8,142 nucleotides of DNA from assembly GCA_003646055.1 (NCBI GenBank), contig QNDZ01000070.1, forward strand, positions 1-8,142, in the 5' to 3' direction. The notes under the pieces are model-generated. The model searched no databases and had not been told where the DNA came from. It saw nothing but the letters and a program-made list of their open reading frames with translations. Shown here piece by piece: positions 1-6,864 of the stretch (its first letter is position 1; each line of letters opens with the position of its first letter). Both the position numbers and the translations under genes were made by a program. The stretch is from a bacterium (GTDB taxonomy: Bacteria > Hydrothermota > UBA3072 > B12-G15).

Positions 1-340
1 AAATTCCAGTAAAGCATCCTGAATCAGGGGGTTGGAAAGAACCACTGGTTAGAGATTCCTTCCCAAAGAAATAGTCCTTTGAGATGCCTTCAATAAAGGC
101 ATCCAGTGATTGATTGGAGGAATTAATTCTTAAATCTGAAATAGTTCCATCATCATTCACCCATCTTTCACTATAAACAATTGCTATCTTAATTCTTTTG
201 TATTTTGCCGGGAGGTCTGATAATGCGTCACTATACCATATGGCTTTTAGATTTGAAGAATCTCCATGGCAACCAGAAATAAAGAAAATAACAAGAGGAA
301 TAAATATACTGGCCAAGTTTCTTTTCTTAAACTGCACCAT
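1..340 (-). CDS. Lipoprotein with GH26-like segment, 3' part outside window
   Basis: An open frame on the minus strand starts at ATG 338-340 and runs off the left edge, giving 113 visible residues. The N-terminus is a lipoprotein signal: basic MVQFKKR, a hydrophobic stretch of about residues 9-22, then lipobox I-S-G-C with the modified cysteine at 24, so the product should be anchored on the outside of a membrane. Residues about 31-92 contain KIAIVYSERW (51-60), DLRINSS (69-75) and a following helix ending in DYFF. From memory this resembles the last strand and helix of family-26-type glycoside hydrolase (ManB-like) barrels. Residues 104-113 (PPDSGCFTGI) could then open another such domain. 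Substrate and catalytic residues are not visible. The start has a purine-rich Shine-Dalgarno (GAGAGGG, 10 bases upstream). It lies 101 bases after dnaJ and may be read through from it. Lipoprotein call is firm; the hydrolase link is tentative. Confidence 0.75.
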   Translation of the reverse strand, partial: MVQFKKRNLASIFIPLVIFFISGCHGDSSNLKAIWYSDALSDLPAKYKRIKIAIVYSERWVNDDGTISDLRINSSNQSLDAFIEGISKDYFFGKESLTSGSFQPPDSGCFTGI

Positions 341-441
341 TATCTTTTTACCCTCTCCCCTCTCCCACTCTGCATACTCTGCAACGATTCTTATAAACCA
401 TCCGGTTGCAAGGGAAAGGCAAGAGAAAATGAATTAATAAC
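341..441. other. dnaJ to lipoprotein intergenic gap
   Basis: This 101-base gap holds no gene. I see no GC-rich hairpin followed by a T run that would end the chaperone transcript, and no good -35/-10 pair; TATAAG near 391-396 (minus strand) has no matching -35. The part next to the lipoprotein start is built of short purine repeats: GCAGAGT twice with a 9-base period, then the mirror repeat listed separately. Read-through from dnaJ is therefore the simplest source of the downstream mRNA. Confidence 0.5.
350..367 (-). repeat. 18-base mirror repeat in ribosome-binding region
   Basis: On the minus strand the bases T-GGGAGAGG-GGAGAGGG-T read the same forwards and backwards (mirror, not inverted, symmetry). 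All but the two end bases are purines. The element ends 10 bases before the lipoprotein ATG, so it includes the likely Shine-Dalgarno GAGAGGG (351-357). Homopurine mirror repeats can in principle form triplex DNA; here it may simply be a repetitive ribosome-binding region. Confidence 0.6.
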
Positions 442-1569
442 TTATTTGACCTCTGGAGGTTTTTCAAGGAGTGCATCCAGTTCCTCAAGAAGTTTTTTTG
501 CCTTCCCTGAAACCCTTCTGGGTGTATAAACATTCACCTGGACAATAAGGTCTCCCCTGCCATAGCCATTCATAAATTTTATTCCTTCACCTTTAAGATG
601 GATTCTATGACCTGATTGGGTTCCTGGTGGTATATGGATGGTTTTTCTTCCATTGAGCGTGGGAATCTCAACATCACCACCAAGAACAGCGGTTTTAAAA
701 CTTATAGGAAGGTTCAGTATGATATTAAATCCATCCCTGATAAAGGTGTTGTCCTTTTTCTCATCTATCAAAACTATAATGTCACCTGGTGGTCCACCCC
801 TCCTTCCAGCATGTCCTTCTCCCCTGAGTGTGATATAGTTCCCTTTTGAAACTCCAGGTGGAATCTTTACCTTTATTTTCTTCTCTTTCTTGATTCTTCC
901 CTCTCCATGGCAGTACTTACAGGGTTCTTTTACAATCTCACCACTTCCCCTGCATGTTGGACAGGTTGAAACAGATACAAACTCACCAAATATATGCCTC
1001 TGGGTTCTCCTTATCTGGCCAGTTCCTCCACAGGTTGGGCATGTTTCAGTCTTTCCACCCGTTCCATTGCAGTGTGGACATACAACATACTTCCTGAGCT
1101 TTATCTCCTTTGTAACCCCTTCTGCTATTTCCTTGAGTGTTAATGGAACCACAACCTTTATATTCCCACCAGGTTCTCCCTGGGGTCTTCTTCTGTATTC
1201 CCTCCTCTCCCCTCTTCTTCCAGTGCCAAAGAAAAAGTCAAAGAGACTACCACCACCAAAGAGGTCTCCAAATATATCCTCAAGGTCAGAGAAGTGGGTA
1301 AAGTCTTCCCAGGTGAAGTTGCCCTGCTTGAAAGCACCAGAAAGGCCCTCATGACCATATCGGTCATAGAGGGCCCTTTTCTCTGGATCCATCAAAACTT
1401 CGTATGCCTCTGATATTTCCTTAAATTTTTCTGTGGCCTCTTCCTTGTTGTCTGGATTAAGGTCAGGGTGATACTTTTTTGCAAGTCTCCTGTATGCCTT
1501 CTTTATCTCCTCAGGTGATGCATTCCTTGGAACACCCAGAATCTCATAATAATCCCTTTTAGAGGCCAT
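442..1569 (-). CDS. dnaJ: Chaperone DnaJ (Hsp40, type I)
   Basis: This is the cytoplasmic J-protein that delivers unfolded clients to DnaK and stimulates its ATPase. It has 375 residues, normal for the family. Domains in order: J domain (about 5-70) with the HPD motif at 34-36; a G/F-rich linker (about 75-120) containing [13 protein letters not shown]; a zinc-binding region (about 164-224) with all four CxxCxGxG repeats ([32 protein letters not shown]; cysteines 164, 167, 177, 180, 203, 206, 217, 220); then two C-terminal substrate-binding beta domains, with GDLIVQVNV near 339-347. The start lies 6 bases after the dnaK stop. The only clear Shine-Dalgarno (AGGAGG, 1584-1589) is inside the dnaK end, 14 bases from the ATG, which is long and suggests translational coupling to dnaK. 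It is the last gene of the grpE-dnaK-dnaJ operon. Confidence 0.97.
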   Translation of the reverse strand: MASKRDYYEILGVPRNASPEEIKKAYRRLAKKYHPDLNPDNKEEATEKFKEISEAYEVLMDPEKRALYDRYGHEGLSGAFKQGNFTWEDFTHFSDLEDIFGDLFGGGSLFDFFFGTGRRGERREYRRRPQGEPGGNIKVVVPLTLKEIAEGVTKEIKLRKYVVCPHCNGTGGKTETCPTCGGTGQIRRTQRHIFGEFVSVSTCPTCRGSGEIVKEPCKYCHGEGRIKKEKKIKVKIPPGVSKGNYITLRGEGHAGRRGGPPGDIIVLIDEKKDNTFIRDGFNIILNLPISFKTAVLGGDVEIPTLNGRKTIHIPPGTQSGHRIHLKGEGIKFMNGYGRGDLIVQVNVYTPRRVSGKAKKLLEELDALLEKPPEVK

Positions 1570-1575
1570 TTTTCT

Positions 1576-3504
1576 TTATTTTTCCTCCTCTTCATCTATC
1601 ACTTCATAATCTGCCTGAACCTCTTCCTCACCCTCTTTTTTCTCTTCCTTCTTTTCTTCTCCAGTCTCTGTTTGTGTTGCTCCACCAGTTGCAGCTTCAG
1701 CCTCTGCAGCCCTCTTGTAAACCTCTTCTGCGATGGAATATGATGCCTTCTGTAGTGCCTCTATTTTTTCCCTTATCTTATAGACATCTTCACCCTTCAT
1801 TGCTTCTTTAAGGTCTTTTATAGCATTCTCTATCTGCACCTTCTGGTCAGGTGCAACCTTGTCACCGAGGTCTTTAAGGGTCTTTTCCACAGAGTAGACA
1901 AGGGCATCTGCCTGGTTTCTTGTCTGTGCAAGTTCCAGTTTCCTCCTGTCCTCTTCCTCGTGTGCAGCAGCCTCTTCCTGCATCTTTTTGATTTCCTCTT
2001 CTGTAAGGCCACTTGATGCCTTAATCTGTATCTTCTGCTCTTTTCCAGTTGCAAGGTCTTTTGCTTTCACATGGAGAATACCATCAGCATCTATTTCAAA
2101 GGTCACCTCAATCTGGGGTACACCCCTGGGTGCTGGTGGAATACCAACCAGGTCAAACTTGGCAAGGGTTCTGTTATCCTTTGCCATGGGTCTCTCACCC
2201 TGAAGCACATGGATTGTTACTGCTGGCTGGTTGTCCTCTGCAGTGGTGAAAATCTGGCTTTTCTTTGTGGGGATGGTTGTGTTTCTCTCTATGATCTTGG
2301 TCATAACACCACCAAGTGTCTCAATACCAAGTGAGAGAGGGGTTACATCAAGAAGGAGCACATCCTTAACCTCACCACCAAGAACAGCACCCTGTATTGC
2401 AGCACCAACAGCAACAACCTCATCAGGGTTTATTCCCTTGTGAGGTTCTTTACCAAAGATTTCCTTTACCTTCTTCTGAACAAGTGGAACCCTTGTCATT
2501 CCACCGACCAGAATCACCTCATTTATGTCCTCTGGCTTCAAACCTGCATCCTCAAGTGCCTGTCTTACAGGGCCTTCTGTCCTATTAACAAGGTCTTCAA
2601 CAAGGGATTCAAACTTTGCCCTTGTGAGTTTCCTCTCAAGATGCTTTGGCCCTGTCTGGTCAGCGGATATGAATGGAAGACTGATTGTTGTCTCAAGCAT
2701 GGATGAGAGTTCAATCTTTGCCTTTTCAGCCGCCTCTCTGAGCCTCTGAAGGGCAGATCTGTCCTGTGATAGGTCTATACCTGTCTCCTGTTTGAACTCC
2801 TCTATGAGCCACTGAACAATCCTCTGGTCAAAGTCATCACCACCAAGATGTGTATCTCCATTGGTAGAGAGAACCTCAAAAACACCATCCCCTATTTCAA
2901 GAATGGATATATCAAAGGTTCCACCGCCAAGGTCATACACTGCTATTTTCTCATTCTTCTTCTTATCAAGTCCGTATGCAAGGGATGCAGCAGTAGGCTC
3001 GTTTATTATCCTCAAGACCTCAAGCCCTGCAATCTTCCCTGCATCCTTTGTTGCCTGACGCTGGGAATCATTGAAGTATGCAGGAACAGTTATCACTGCC
3101 TTCTTCACCTCTCTACCAAGATAGTCCTCAGCAGCCTTTTTTAGATACTGGAGAACCATTGCAGATATTTCAGGTGGTGAATAAACCTTATCACCCACCT
3201 TAACCCTTGCATCTCCATGGGGTCCTTCCACGACCTTGTAGGTTACATACTTCATCTCCTCCTGAACCTCATTGAACCTTCTTCCCATAAACCTCTTTAT
3301 TGAGTAAATGGTGTTTTCAGGGTTCATTATCATCTGTCGCTTTGCCTGAACACCAACGATTCTTTCTCCATCCCTGAAAGCAACCACTGATGGAGTTGTT
3401 CTTCCACCTTCAGGATTTGGTATAACAACAGGCTCACCCTTTTCTACAACAGCAACAACTGAATTAGTCGTTCCCAGATCTATCCCTATTATCGGTTCCT
3501 TCAT
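1576..3504 (-). CDS. dnaK: Chaperone DnaK (Hsp70)
   Basis: ATP-driven cytoplasmic chaperone that binds and releases hydrophobic peptide stretches with DnaJ and GrpE as partners. The 642-residue protein is complete. Nucleotide-binding domain: phosphate-1 loop [14 protein letters not shown] (6-19), [13 protein letters not shown] (168-180), phosphate-2 [14 protein letters not shown] (189-202), adenosine motif [11 protein letters not shown] (330-340). The linker VLLLDVTPL is at 382-390, followed by the beta-sandwich peptide-binding domain (about 391-500) and a helical lid. The tail from about 605 is acidic and low in complexity, ending [12 protein letters not shown]. Residues about 74-100 carry the insertion found in diderm but not typical Gram-positive DnaKs. 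The gene starts inside the grpE 3' end (41-base overlap) behind a near-ideal Shine-Dalgarno, suited to high output. No heat-shock operator is visible upstream of the operon. Confidence 0.98.
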   Translation of the reverse strand: MKEPIIGIDLGTTNSVVAVVEKGEPVVIPNPEGGRTTPSVVAFRDGERIVGVQAKRQMIMNPENTIYSIKRFMGRRFNEVQEEMKYVTYKVVEGPHGDARVKVGDKVYSPPEISAMVLQYLKKAAEDYLGREVKKAVITVPAYFNDSQRQATKDAGKIAGLEVLRIINEPTAASLAYGLDKKKNEKIAVYDLGGGTFDISILEIGDGVFEVLSTNGDTHLGGDDFDQRIVQWLIEEFKQETGIDLSQDRSALQRLREAAEKAKIELSSMLETTISLPFISADQTGPKHLERKLTRAKFESLVEDLVNRTEGPVRQALEDAGLKPEDINEVILVGGMTRVPLVQKKVKEIFGKEPHKGINPDEVVAVGAAIQGAVLGGEVKDVLLLDVTPLSLGIETLGGVMTKIIERNTTIPTKKSQIFTTAEDNQPAVTIHVLQGERPMAKDNRTLAKFDLVGIPPAPRGVPQIEVTFEIDADGILHVKAKDLATGKEQKIQIKASSGLTEEEIKKMQEEAAAHEEEDRRKLELAQTRNQADALVYSVEKTLKDLGDKVAPDQKVQIENAIKDLKEAMKGEDVYKIREKIEALQKASYSIAEEVYKRAAEAEAATGGATQTETGEEKKEEKKEGEEEVQADYEVIDEEEEK

Positions 3505-4120
3505 TTTCTATCACCTCCTTTCTTTCTTCTTCTTTCTTCTCCACGGACACTGTAACCCTTGCGGGTCTGAGTATCCTGTTTTTGTAAATATAACCCTTTT
3601 CTAACTCCTGCACAACCGTTCCTGGTGGAATTGTATCATCCTCCACCACCGATAGTGCCTCGTGTTTTTGAGGGTCAAAGGACTTTCCTTCACTATCAAA
3701 GGGAACAACACCTTCCCTGTTAAGGAAGTCTATTAACTGCCTGTAAATCATCTCCACACCCTTTTTTATACCTTCAACATCCTCACCGCCTTTTTCAGGC
3801 ATTGCCTTCATTGCTCTCTCAAAGTTATCAACCACTGTGAGAAGTTCCCTGAGGAATCTCTCGTTGGCGTATCTTATACCTTCTTCAAGTTCCTTCTTTT
3901 TTCTCTTTCTCAGATTATCATAGTCTGCCAGTGTATAGAGGTACTTGTTCTTCCACTCCTTAACCTCATCCTCAAGTTCCTTAATGCGGTTCTTCAGGAT
4001 ATTAAGTTCCTTCTGGAGTTCGTCTATAATAACATCCTTTTTCTTCTCAACATCCTCTTTTTCAGAAGTCAGTTCCTCCTCTTTAACACCTTCTGTGGTG
4101 TGCTTTTTCTTCTTTCCCAT
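3464..4120 (-). CDS. grpE: GrpE nucleotide exchange factor
   Basis: GrpE makes DnaK release ADP, resetting the chaperone cycle. With the start chosen here it has 218 residues. The first ~30 are charged and disordered; about 31-90 form the long dimer coiled coil ([21 protein letters not shown] and on); about 90-135 form the four-helix bundle ([12 protein letters not shown]); and the C-terminal beta wing carries the family signature: FDPQKHEAL, then [24 protein letters not shown] longer frame opens at GTG 4129, but AAGGAGG (4129-4135) overlaps that codon and sits 8 bases before ATG 4120, so ATG 4120 is preferred. The last 13 codons overlap dnaK in another frame and end in a charged tail ([13 protein letters not shown]). 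It is first gene of the chaperone operon; hrcA, the repressor often found before grpE, is absent. Confidence 0.95.
   Translation of the reverse strand: MGKKKKHTTEGVKEEELTSEKEDVEKKKDVIIDELQKELNILKNRIKELEDEVKEWKNKYLYTLADYDNLRKRKKKELEEGIRYANERFLRELLTVVDNFERAMKAMPEKGGEDVEGIKKGVEMIYRQLIDFLNREGVVPFDSEGKSFDPQKHEALSVVEDDTIPPGTVVQELEKGYIYKNRILRPARVTVSVEKKEEERKEVIENEGTDNRDRSGND
3510..3521 (-). promoter_or_regulatory. dnaK ribosome binding site, 12-base perfect match
   Basis: On the minus strand AAAGGAGGTGAT matches the whole usual 16S rRNA 3'-end anti-Shine-Dalgarno. The core AGGAGG is 9 bases before the dnaK ATG. It lies inside grpE and encodes its residues KEVI, so the grpE tail sequence is constrained by this site. 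It fixes the dnaK start at 3504. Confidence 0.85.
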
Positions 4121-4128
4121 ATATACCA

Positions 4129-4135
4129 CCTCCTT
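4129..4135 (-). promoter_or_regulatory. grpE ribosome binding site (decides start)
   Basis: AAGGAGG on the minus strand, 8 bases before ATG 4118-4120. It overlaps the upstream in-frame GTG at 4127-4129, which therefore cannot use it; this moves the grpE start three codons downstream of the longest frame. Confidence 0.8.
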
Positions 4136-4158
4136 CTGGAAGTCTTTTTTCCAGTTAT

Positions 4159-4186
4159 AAAATAATAATCATACCTAATTTGTCAA
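4159..4186 (-). promoter_or_regulatory. Promoter of grpE-dnaK-dnaJ
   Basis: Minus strand: perfect -35 TTGACA (4181-4186), 16-base spacer, -10 TATTTT (4159-4164, 4 of 6 to TATAAT). A better -10 match, TATAAC (4154-4159), has a 21-base spacer and is less likely. The -35 begins 3 bases after the stop codon of the upstream RAM-domain gene. Expected leader is about 30 bases. No TTAGCACTC/GAGTGCTAA (CIRCE) repeat is present around it, so control by HrcA is not supported. Confidence 0.6.
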
Positions 4187-4189
4187 GTA

Positions 4190-4432
4190 TTACCGTCCAA
4201 ATTCTATGACAGGGAAGGTCTCAGTATCAAGAACACCATCTATCTGACTGATTTTCTTAATGATAATCTCCCCGAGTGTATGGAAATCAGGTGCCCTTAT
4301 CAGTGCAATTATGTCAAAACTTCCTGTCACTGCATCTGCCTGGGTCACAAATTCCTGGCTTCTCAGGTTTTTAAGGATTTTCTCTGCCTCTTTTGCTGAG
4401 ACCTTGATTCCCACATAAGCATTTATAGCCAT
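4190..4432 (-). CDS. Stand-alone Lrp/AsnC ligand-binding (RAM) domain protein
   Basis: An 80-residue protein made only of the C-terminal effector-binding domain of Lrp/AsnC regulators (AsnC_trans_reg/RAM fold, beta-alpha-beta-beta-alpha-beta). Seen features: first strand INAYVGIKV (3-11), a helix around AEKILKNLRS, the typical V-TQADAVTGSFDIIALI centre (about 29-45), a second helix around TLGEIIIKKISQ, and the end strand DTETFPVIEF. There is no helix-turn-helix, so it should not bind DNA alone. Such small proteins usually form ring oligomers that bind amino acids or partner with full Lrp proteins. It has a strong Shine-Dalgarno (AAAGGAGGT, 4437-4445; core 5 bases from ATG) and starts 11 bases after pilB, so it is the last gene of the lepB-pilB operon. 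The ligand and any link to pili are unknown. Confidence 0.85.
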   Translation of the reverse strand: MAINAYVGIKVSAKEAEKILKNLRSQEFVTQADAVTGSFDIIALIRAPDFHTLGEIIIKKISQIDGVLDTETFPVIEFGR

Positions 4433-4443
4433 TTTAACCTCCT

Positions 4444-6117
4444 TTATTGGACTGTTACCCTTATGACCTCATCAACAGAAGTTATTCCCTGCTTTACCTT
4501 TTCCAGCCCATCCTCCCTCAATGTTTTCATACCTTCCTTTCTTGCCTGCTCCATAATTTCATCACTTGTTCTTCCCTCCACAATCATTCTTCTTATTGTG
4601 GGTGTTATGGGAAGCACTTCAAAAACACCTGTCCTTCCCTTATACCCTGTGTTCCCACAATCAAGGCATCCTTCACCCTTGTAAAAGGTCATGTTATGGT
4701 CTGGGCTCAGACCAAAGAATAGAAGTTCGTCCTCACTGGGTTTATACGGCTTTTTGCAGTGCTCACAGATTCTTCTCACGAGTCTCTGTGCCTCAACAAG
4801 GATAATTGAGGATGCAAGAAGATAGGAAGGGATGCCCATATCAACAAGCCTTGTAATGGAGGATGCAGTATCATTCGTATGGAGAGTGGAGAGCACCAGA
4901 TGGCCTGTTAGTGCGGCCCTTATTGCAATCTCTGCTGTTTCCCTATCCCTTATCTCTCCAACCATGATAATATCAGGGTCCTGCCTGAGGAATGACCTCA
5001 ATACTGTTGAGAATGTAAGGCCAATTTCATCCCTCACATTCACCTGATTTATCCCCATGAGGTCGTATTCAACAGGGTCTTCAGCAGTCATTATGTTCAC
5101 ACCTGGTTGATTAAGCCTTTTAAGTGCAGAATAAAGGGTAACTGTTTTACCACTACCAGTTGGACCTGTAACAAGGATAATCCCGTTTGGTTTGGCAAGT
5201 GCATTCACAAAATCCTCGTATGCCTTGCCTGTGAGTCCAAGTGATTCAAGGGCAATTCCAAGTCCGCTCTTCTTTGCTATCCTTATAACCACCTTTTCGC
5301 CATGGGTTGTGGGCAGGGTTGATACCCTCAGGTCAACCTCCTCCTGGCCTACCCTCATGTTTATGTGTCCGTCCTGTGGCAGTCTTCTGTTCGCAATGTC
5401 AAGTTTTGCCATCAGTTTAATCCTTGATACAATGGCAGGCCCGAATATGTACTGGGGAGACATGGCCTCATGGAGAACACCATCTATCCTGAATCTGACC
5501 CTGAGAACCTTTTTATATGGCTCAATATGTATATCACTTGCATTCCTCTTAACCGCTTCTGCAATGATACTATCCACAAGTTTTACAACAGGTGCGGCTT
5601 CGGTGTCTGTGATAACATTCTCTTCTTCCTCCTTTTCTTCCAGAACCTCTATCTCCTCTTCCATCTCACTGAGAACCTCTGCAATCGCACCACCAACGCC
5701 ATAGTACTTCTCTATTGCCTTTCTGATCATCCTTTCAGAGGCAACATGGGGAAGTATTTCAAAACCGGTGGCGAATTTAATATCCTCAACCGTGTAGATG
5801 TCTGCTGGGTTTGCCATTGCAAGGTGGAGTATCTTTCCTTCTCTCTTCAGAGGGAAAACATTCAGTCTCTCTGCAATATGCTGGGGAATCAGTTTGAGAA
5901 CCTTCTCATCCACCTCAATGTTGTCAAGGTCAACTGCAGGAACACCGAACTGTTCACTCAGCACACCTATAAGGTCGCTATCAGAGATATAACCAAGTCC
6001 AACAAGGATTGAACCAAGACGCCCCCCTTCCTCCCTCTGCTTTTTTAATGCTGTTAATATCTGTTTCTGGGTAACAAGTCCCTTTTCAACGAGTATCTCA
6101 CCTAATTTTTTTGCCAT
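4444..6117 (-). CDS. pilB: PilB/GspE-family assembly ATPase
   Basis: Cytoplasmic hexameric ATPase powering type IV pilus extension or type II secretion; at 557 residues with this N-domain, PilB is somewhat likelier than GspE. Residues 4-27 and 33-56 are two copies of the MshEN-type pattern (K/R)LGxxLVxxG-x6-(I/L)xx(A/V)LxxQ, which binds cyclic di-GMP in MshE-like ATPases. An acidic linker (about 151-167, rich in EEE) follows. The motor domain has SDIHIEPY (194-201), Walker A GPTGSGKT (318-325), Asp box TAEDPVEY (344-351), Walker B DPDIIMVGEIRDRE (380-393) and His box GHLVLSTLHTND (405-416). A zinc tetracysteine follows (C451, C454, C484, C487). The longest frame opens at TTG 6123, but GGAGGG (6124-6129) stands 6 bases before ATG 6117, so that start is used. 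It overlaps lepB by 20 bases. No pilC, pilT or pilin lies in the window. Confidence 0.93.
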   Translation of the reverse strand: MAKKLGEILVEKGLVTQKQILTALKKQREEGGRLGSILVGLGYISDSDLIGVLSEQFGVPAVDLDNIEVDEKVLKLIPQHIAERLNVFPLKREGKILHLAMANPADIYTVEDIKFATGFEILPHVASERMIRKAIEKYYGVGGAIAEVLSEMEEEIEVLEEKEEEENVITDTEAAPVVKLVDSIIAEAVKRNASDIHIEPYKKVLRVRFRIDGVLHEAMSPQYIFGPAIVSRIKLMAKLDIANRRLPQDGHINMRVGQEEVDLRVSTLPTTHGEKVVIRIAKKSGLGIALESLGLTGKAYEDFVNALAKPNGIILVTGPTGSGKTVTLYSALKRLNQPGVNIMTAEDPVEYDLMGINQVNVRDEIGLTFSTVLRSFLRQDPDIIMVGEIRDRETAEIAIRAALTGHLVLSTLHTNDTASSITRLVDMGIPSYLLASSIILVEAQRLVRRICEHCKKPYKPSEDELLFFGLSPDHNMTFYKGEGCLDCGNTGYKGRTGVFEVLPITPTIRRMIVEGRTSDEIMEQARKEGMKTLREDGLEKVKQGITSVDEVIRVTVQ

Positions 6118-6817
6118 TGTCAACCCTCCATTTTATTACCTTGCCAATCCTGCCCCATCTAATCTTCTGGAAGAGTTTGTAGGCAGGTATCTCCTTCTTT
6201 TGAGACCAGTAAATGAATATGGGTACACCTGATATGTAATTGATGGGGATTGGGCCCCAGAACCTTGAATCATCTGAATTATCCCTGTTATCACCCAGGC
6301 CAAATACACAGCCCTCTGGAACCACAACAGGTCCAAAATTATCCCTCACAAGGGCAGTCCTCTTAAACTCCCTGTTCTCCCAGAATTTTTGATACATCTC
6401 CTGTGGCATAGGTTGAACATCGTTTATATGTGGGAATTCTCTGGGATCAATGTGTTTTACATAGGGTTCTTCCATTCTCTTCCCATTCACATAAAGGATT
6501 TTGTGTCTGATTTCAATTGTATCACCTGACAGTCCAACACACCTTTTAACGAAGTTTGCCCTTCCAAGGGGATACCTGAACACAATGATGTCGCCCCTTC
6601 TTGGATAAGAAAACCTTACAAAATATTTATCAGTGAAGGGTATCTTCATACCAAAGACAAATCTGTTAACCATCAAAAAATCACCTACAAGGATTGTGTC
6701 CTCCATTGAACCTGTTGGAACATGGAATGTCTGGATAAAAAATGCCCTTAAAAACAAAACAAAAAGGATTGCAGTTAGATAAGACCTGATTTCCGAAAGA
6801 ATTTTCTCCTTCTTCAT
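6098..6817 (-). CDS. lepB: Signal peptidase I
   Basis: Membrane serine protease that cleaves signal peptides from exported proteins on the outer face of the cytoplasmic membrane, using a Ser-Lys dyad. With the start chosen here it has 239 residues. One transmembrane helix (about 11-29) is followed by box B PTGSMEDT with the catalytic Ser37, NRF (box C, 51-53), box D RGDIIVFRYP-x7-VKRCVG with the general base Lys91, and box E GLGDNRDNSDDSRFWGPIP (173-191). About 45 residues between boxes D and E form an insertion (about 117-160), as in many diderm enzymes. The longest frame begins at GTG 6823, two codons earlier, but AAGGAG overlaps that codon and is 5 bases before ATG 6817. It is first in the operon with pilB, from its own strong promoter. 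It is a Lep-type enzyme, not the prepilin peptidase PilD. Confidence 0.96.
   Translation of the reverse strand: MKKEKILSEIRSYLTAILFVLFLRAFFIQTFHVPTGSMEDTILVGDFLMVNRFVFGMKIPFTDKYFVRFSYPRRGDIIVFRYPLGRANFVKRCVGLSGDTIEIRHKILYVNGKRMEEPYVKHIDPREFPHINDVQPMPQEMYQKFWENREFKRTALVRDNFGPVVVPEGCVFGLGDNRDNSDDSRFWGPIPINYISGVPIFIYWSQKKEIPAYKLFQKIRWGRIGKVIKWRVDNGKKIR
6124..6129 (-). promoter_or_regulatory. pilB ribosome binding site (decides start)
   Basis: GGAGGG on the minus strand, 6 bases from ATG 6115-6117 and directly abutting the alternative TTG at 6121-6123. The spacing favours the ATG. It lies inside the lepB 3' end, so pilB translation is likely coupled to lepB. Confidence 0.75.
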
Positions 6818-6822
6818 CTCCA

Positions 6823-6828
6823 CTCCTT
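6823..6828 (-). promoter_or_regulatory. lepB ribosome binding site (decides start)
   Basis: AAGGAG on the minus strand, 5 bases from ATG 6815-6817. Its last base is the first base of the alternative GTG 6821-6823, which therefore lacks a usable site. Confidence 0.7.
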
Positions 6829-6835
6829 TTTCAAC

Positions 6836-6864
6836 ATTTTAATCCCCCATTTTTCAAGTGTCAA
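6836..6864 (-). promoter_or_regulatory. Promoter of lepB-pilB-RAM operon
   Basis: Minus strand: -35 TTGACA (6859-6864, 6 of 6), 17-base spacer, -10 TAAAAT (6836-6841, 5 of 6). Only 18 bases separate the -10 from the lepB ATG, so transcription should begin about at the Shine-Dalgarno itself, giving a leader of roughly 10-12 bases. The short inverted repeat TGTC-ccTT-GACA overlaps the -35. Confidence 0.8.

Noticed and set aside
198..529. Plus-strand small frames around the left lipoprotein start and the gap
   Set aside because: They span the antisense of the lipoprotein signal sequence, the gap and the dnaJ end, with no ribosome binding site or promoter, so they look like chance.
890..1354. 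Plus-strand 154-residue open frame opposite dnaJ
   Set aside because: It is Pro/Ser-rich with regular PLQCGH/PPQVGH-like patterns that simply mirror the DnaJ zinc-finger repeats on the other strand.
1576..1760. Acidic, repetitive DnaK tail as a frameshift artefact
   Set aside because: The frame is continuous, and acidic low-complexity tails ending near an EVIDEEE-like motif are normal for bacterial DnaK.
4121..4190. CIRCE heat-shock operator before grpE
   Set aside because: Neither TTAGCACTC nor GAGTGCTAA, nor any near match, occurs in the leader.
5192..6012. Plus-strand open frames of 170 and 180 residues opposite pilB
   Set aside because: They lie wholly antisense to a confidently identified ATPase, and their sequences are low-complexity Ser/Leu-rich or mixed without a recognisable domain, as expected for antisense frames.
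6090..6123. TTGACA at 6118-6123 (minus strand) as a promoter inside the lepB-pilB overlap
   Set aside because: At 16-19 bases downstream I see only TGAGAT/AGATAC-like sequence, a poor -10, and the site is within the pilB translation start region.
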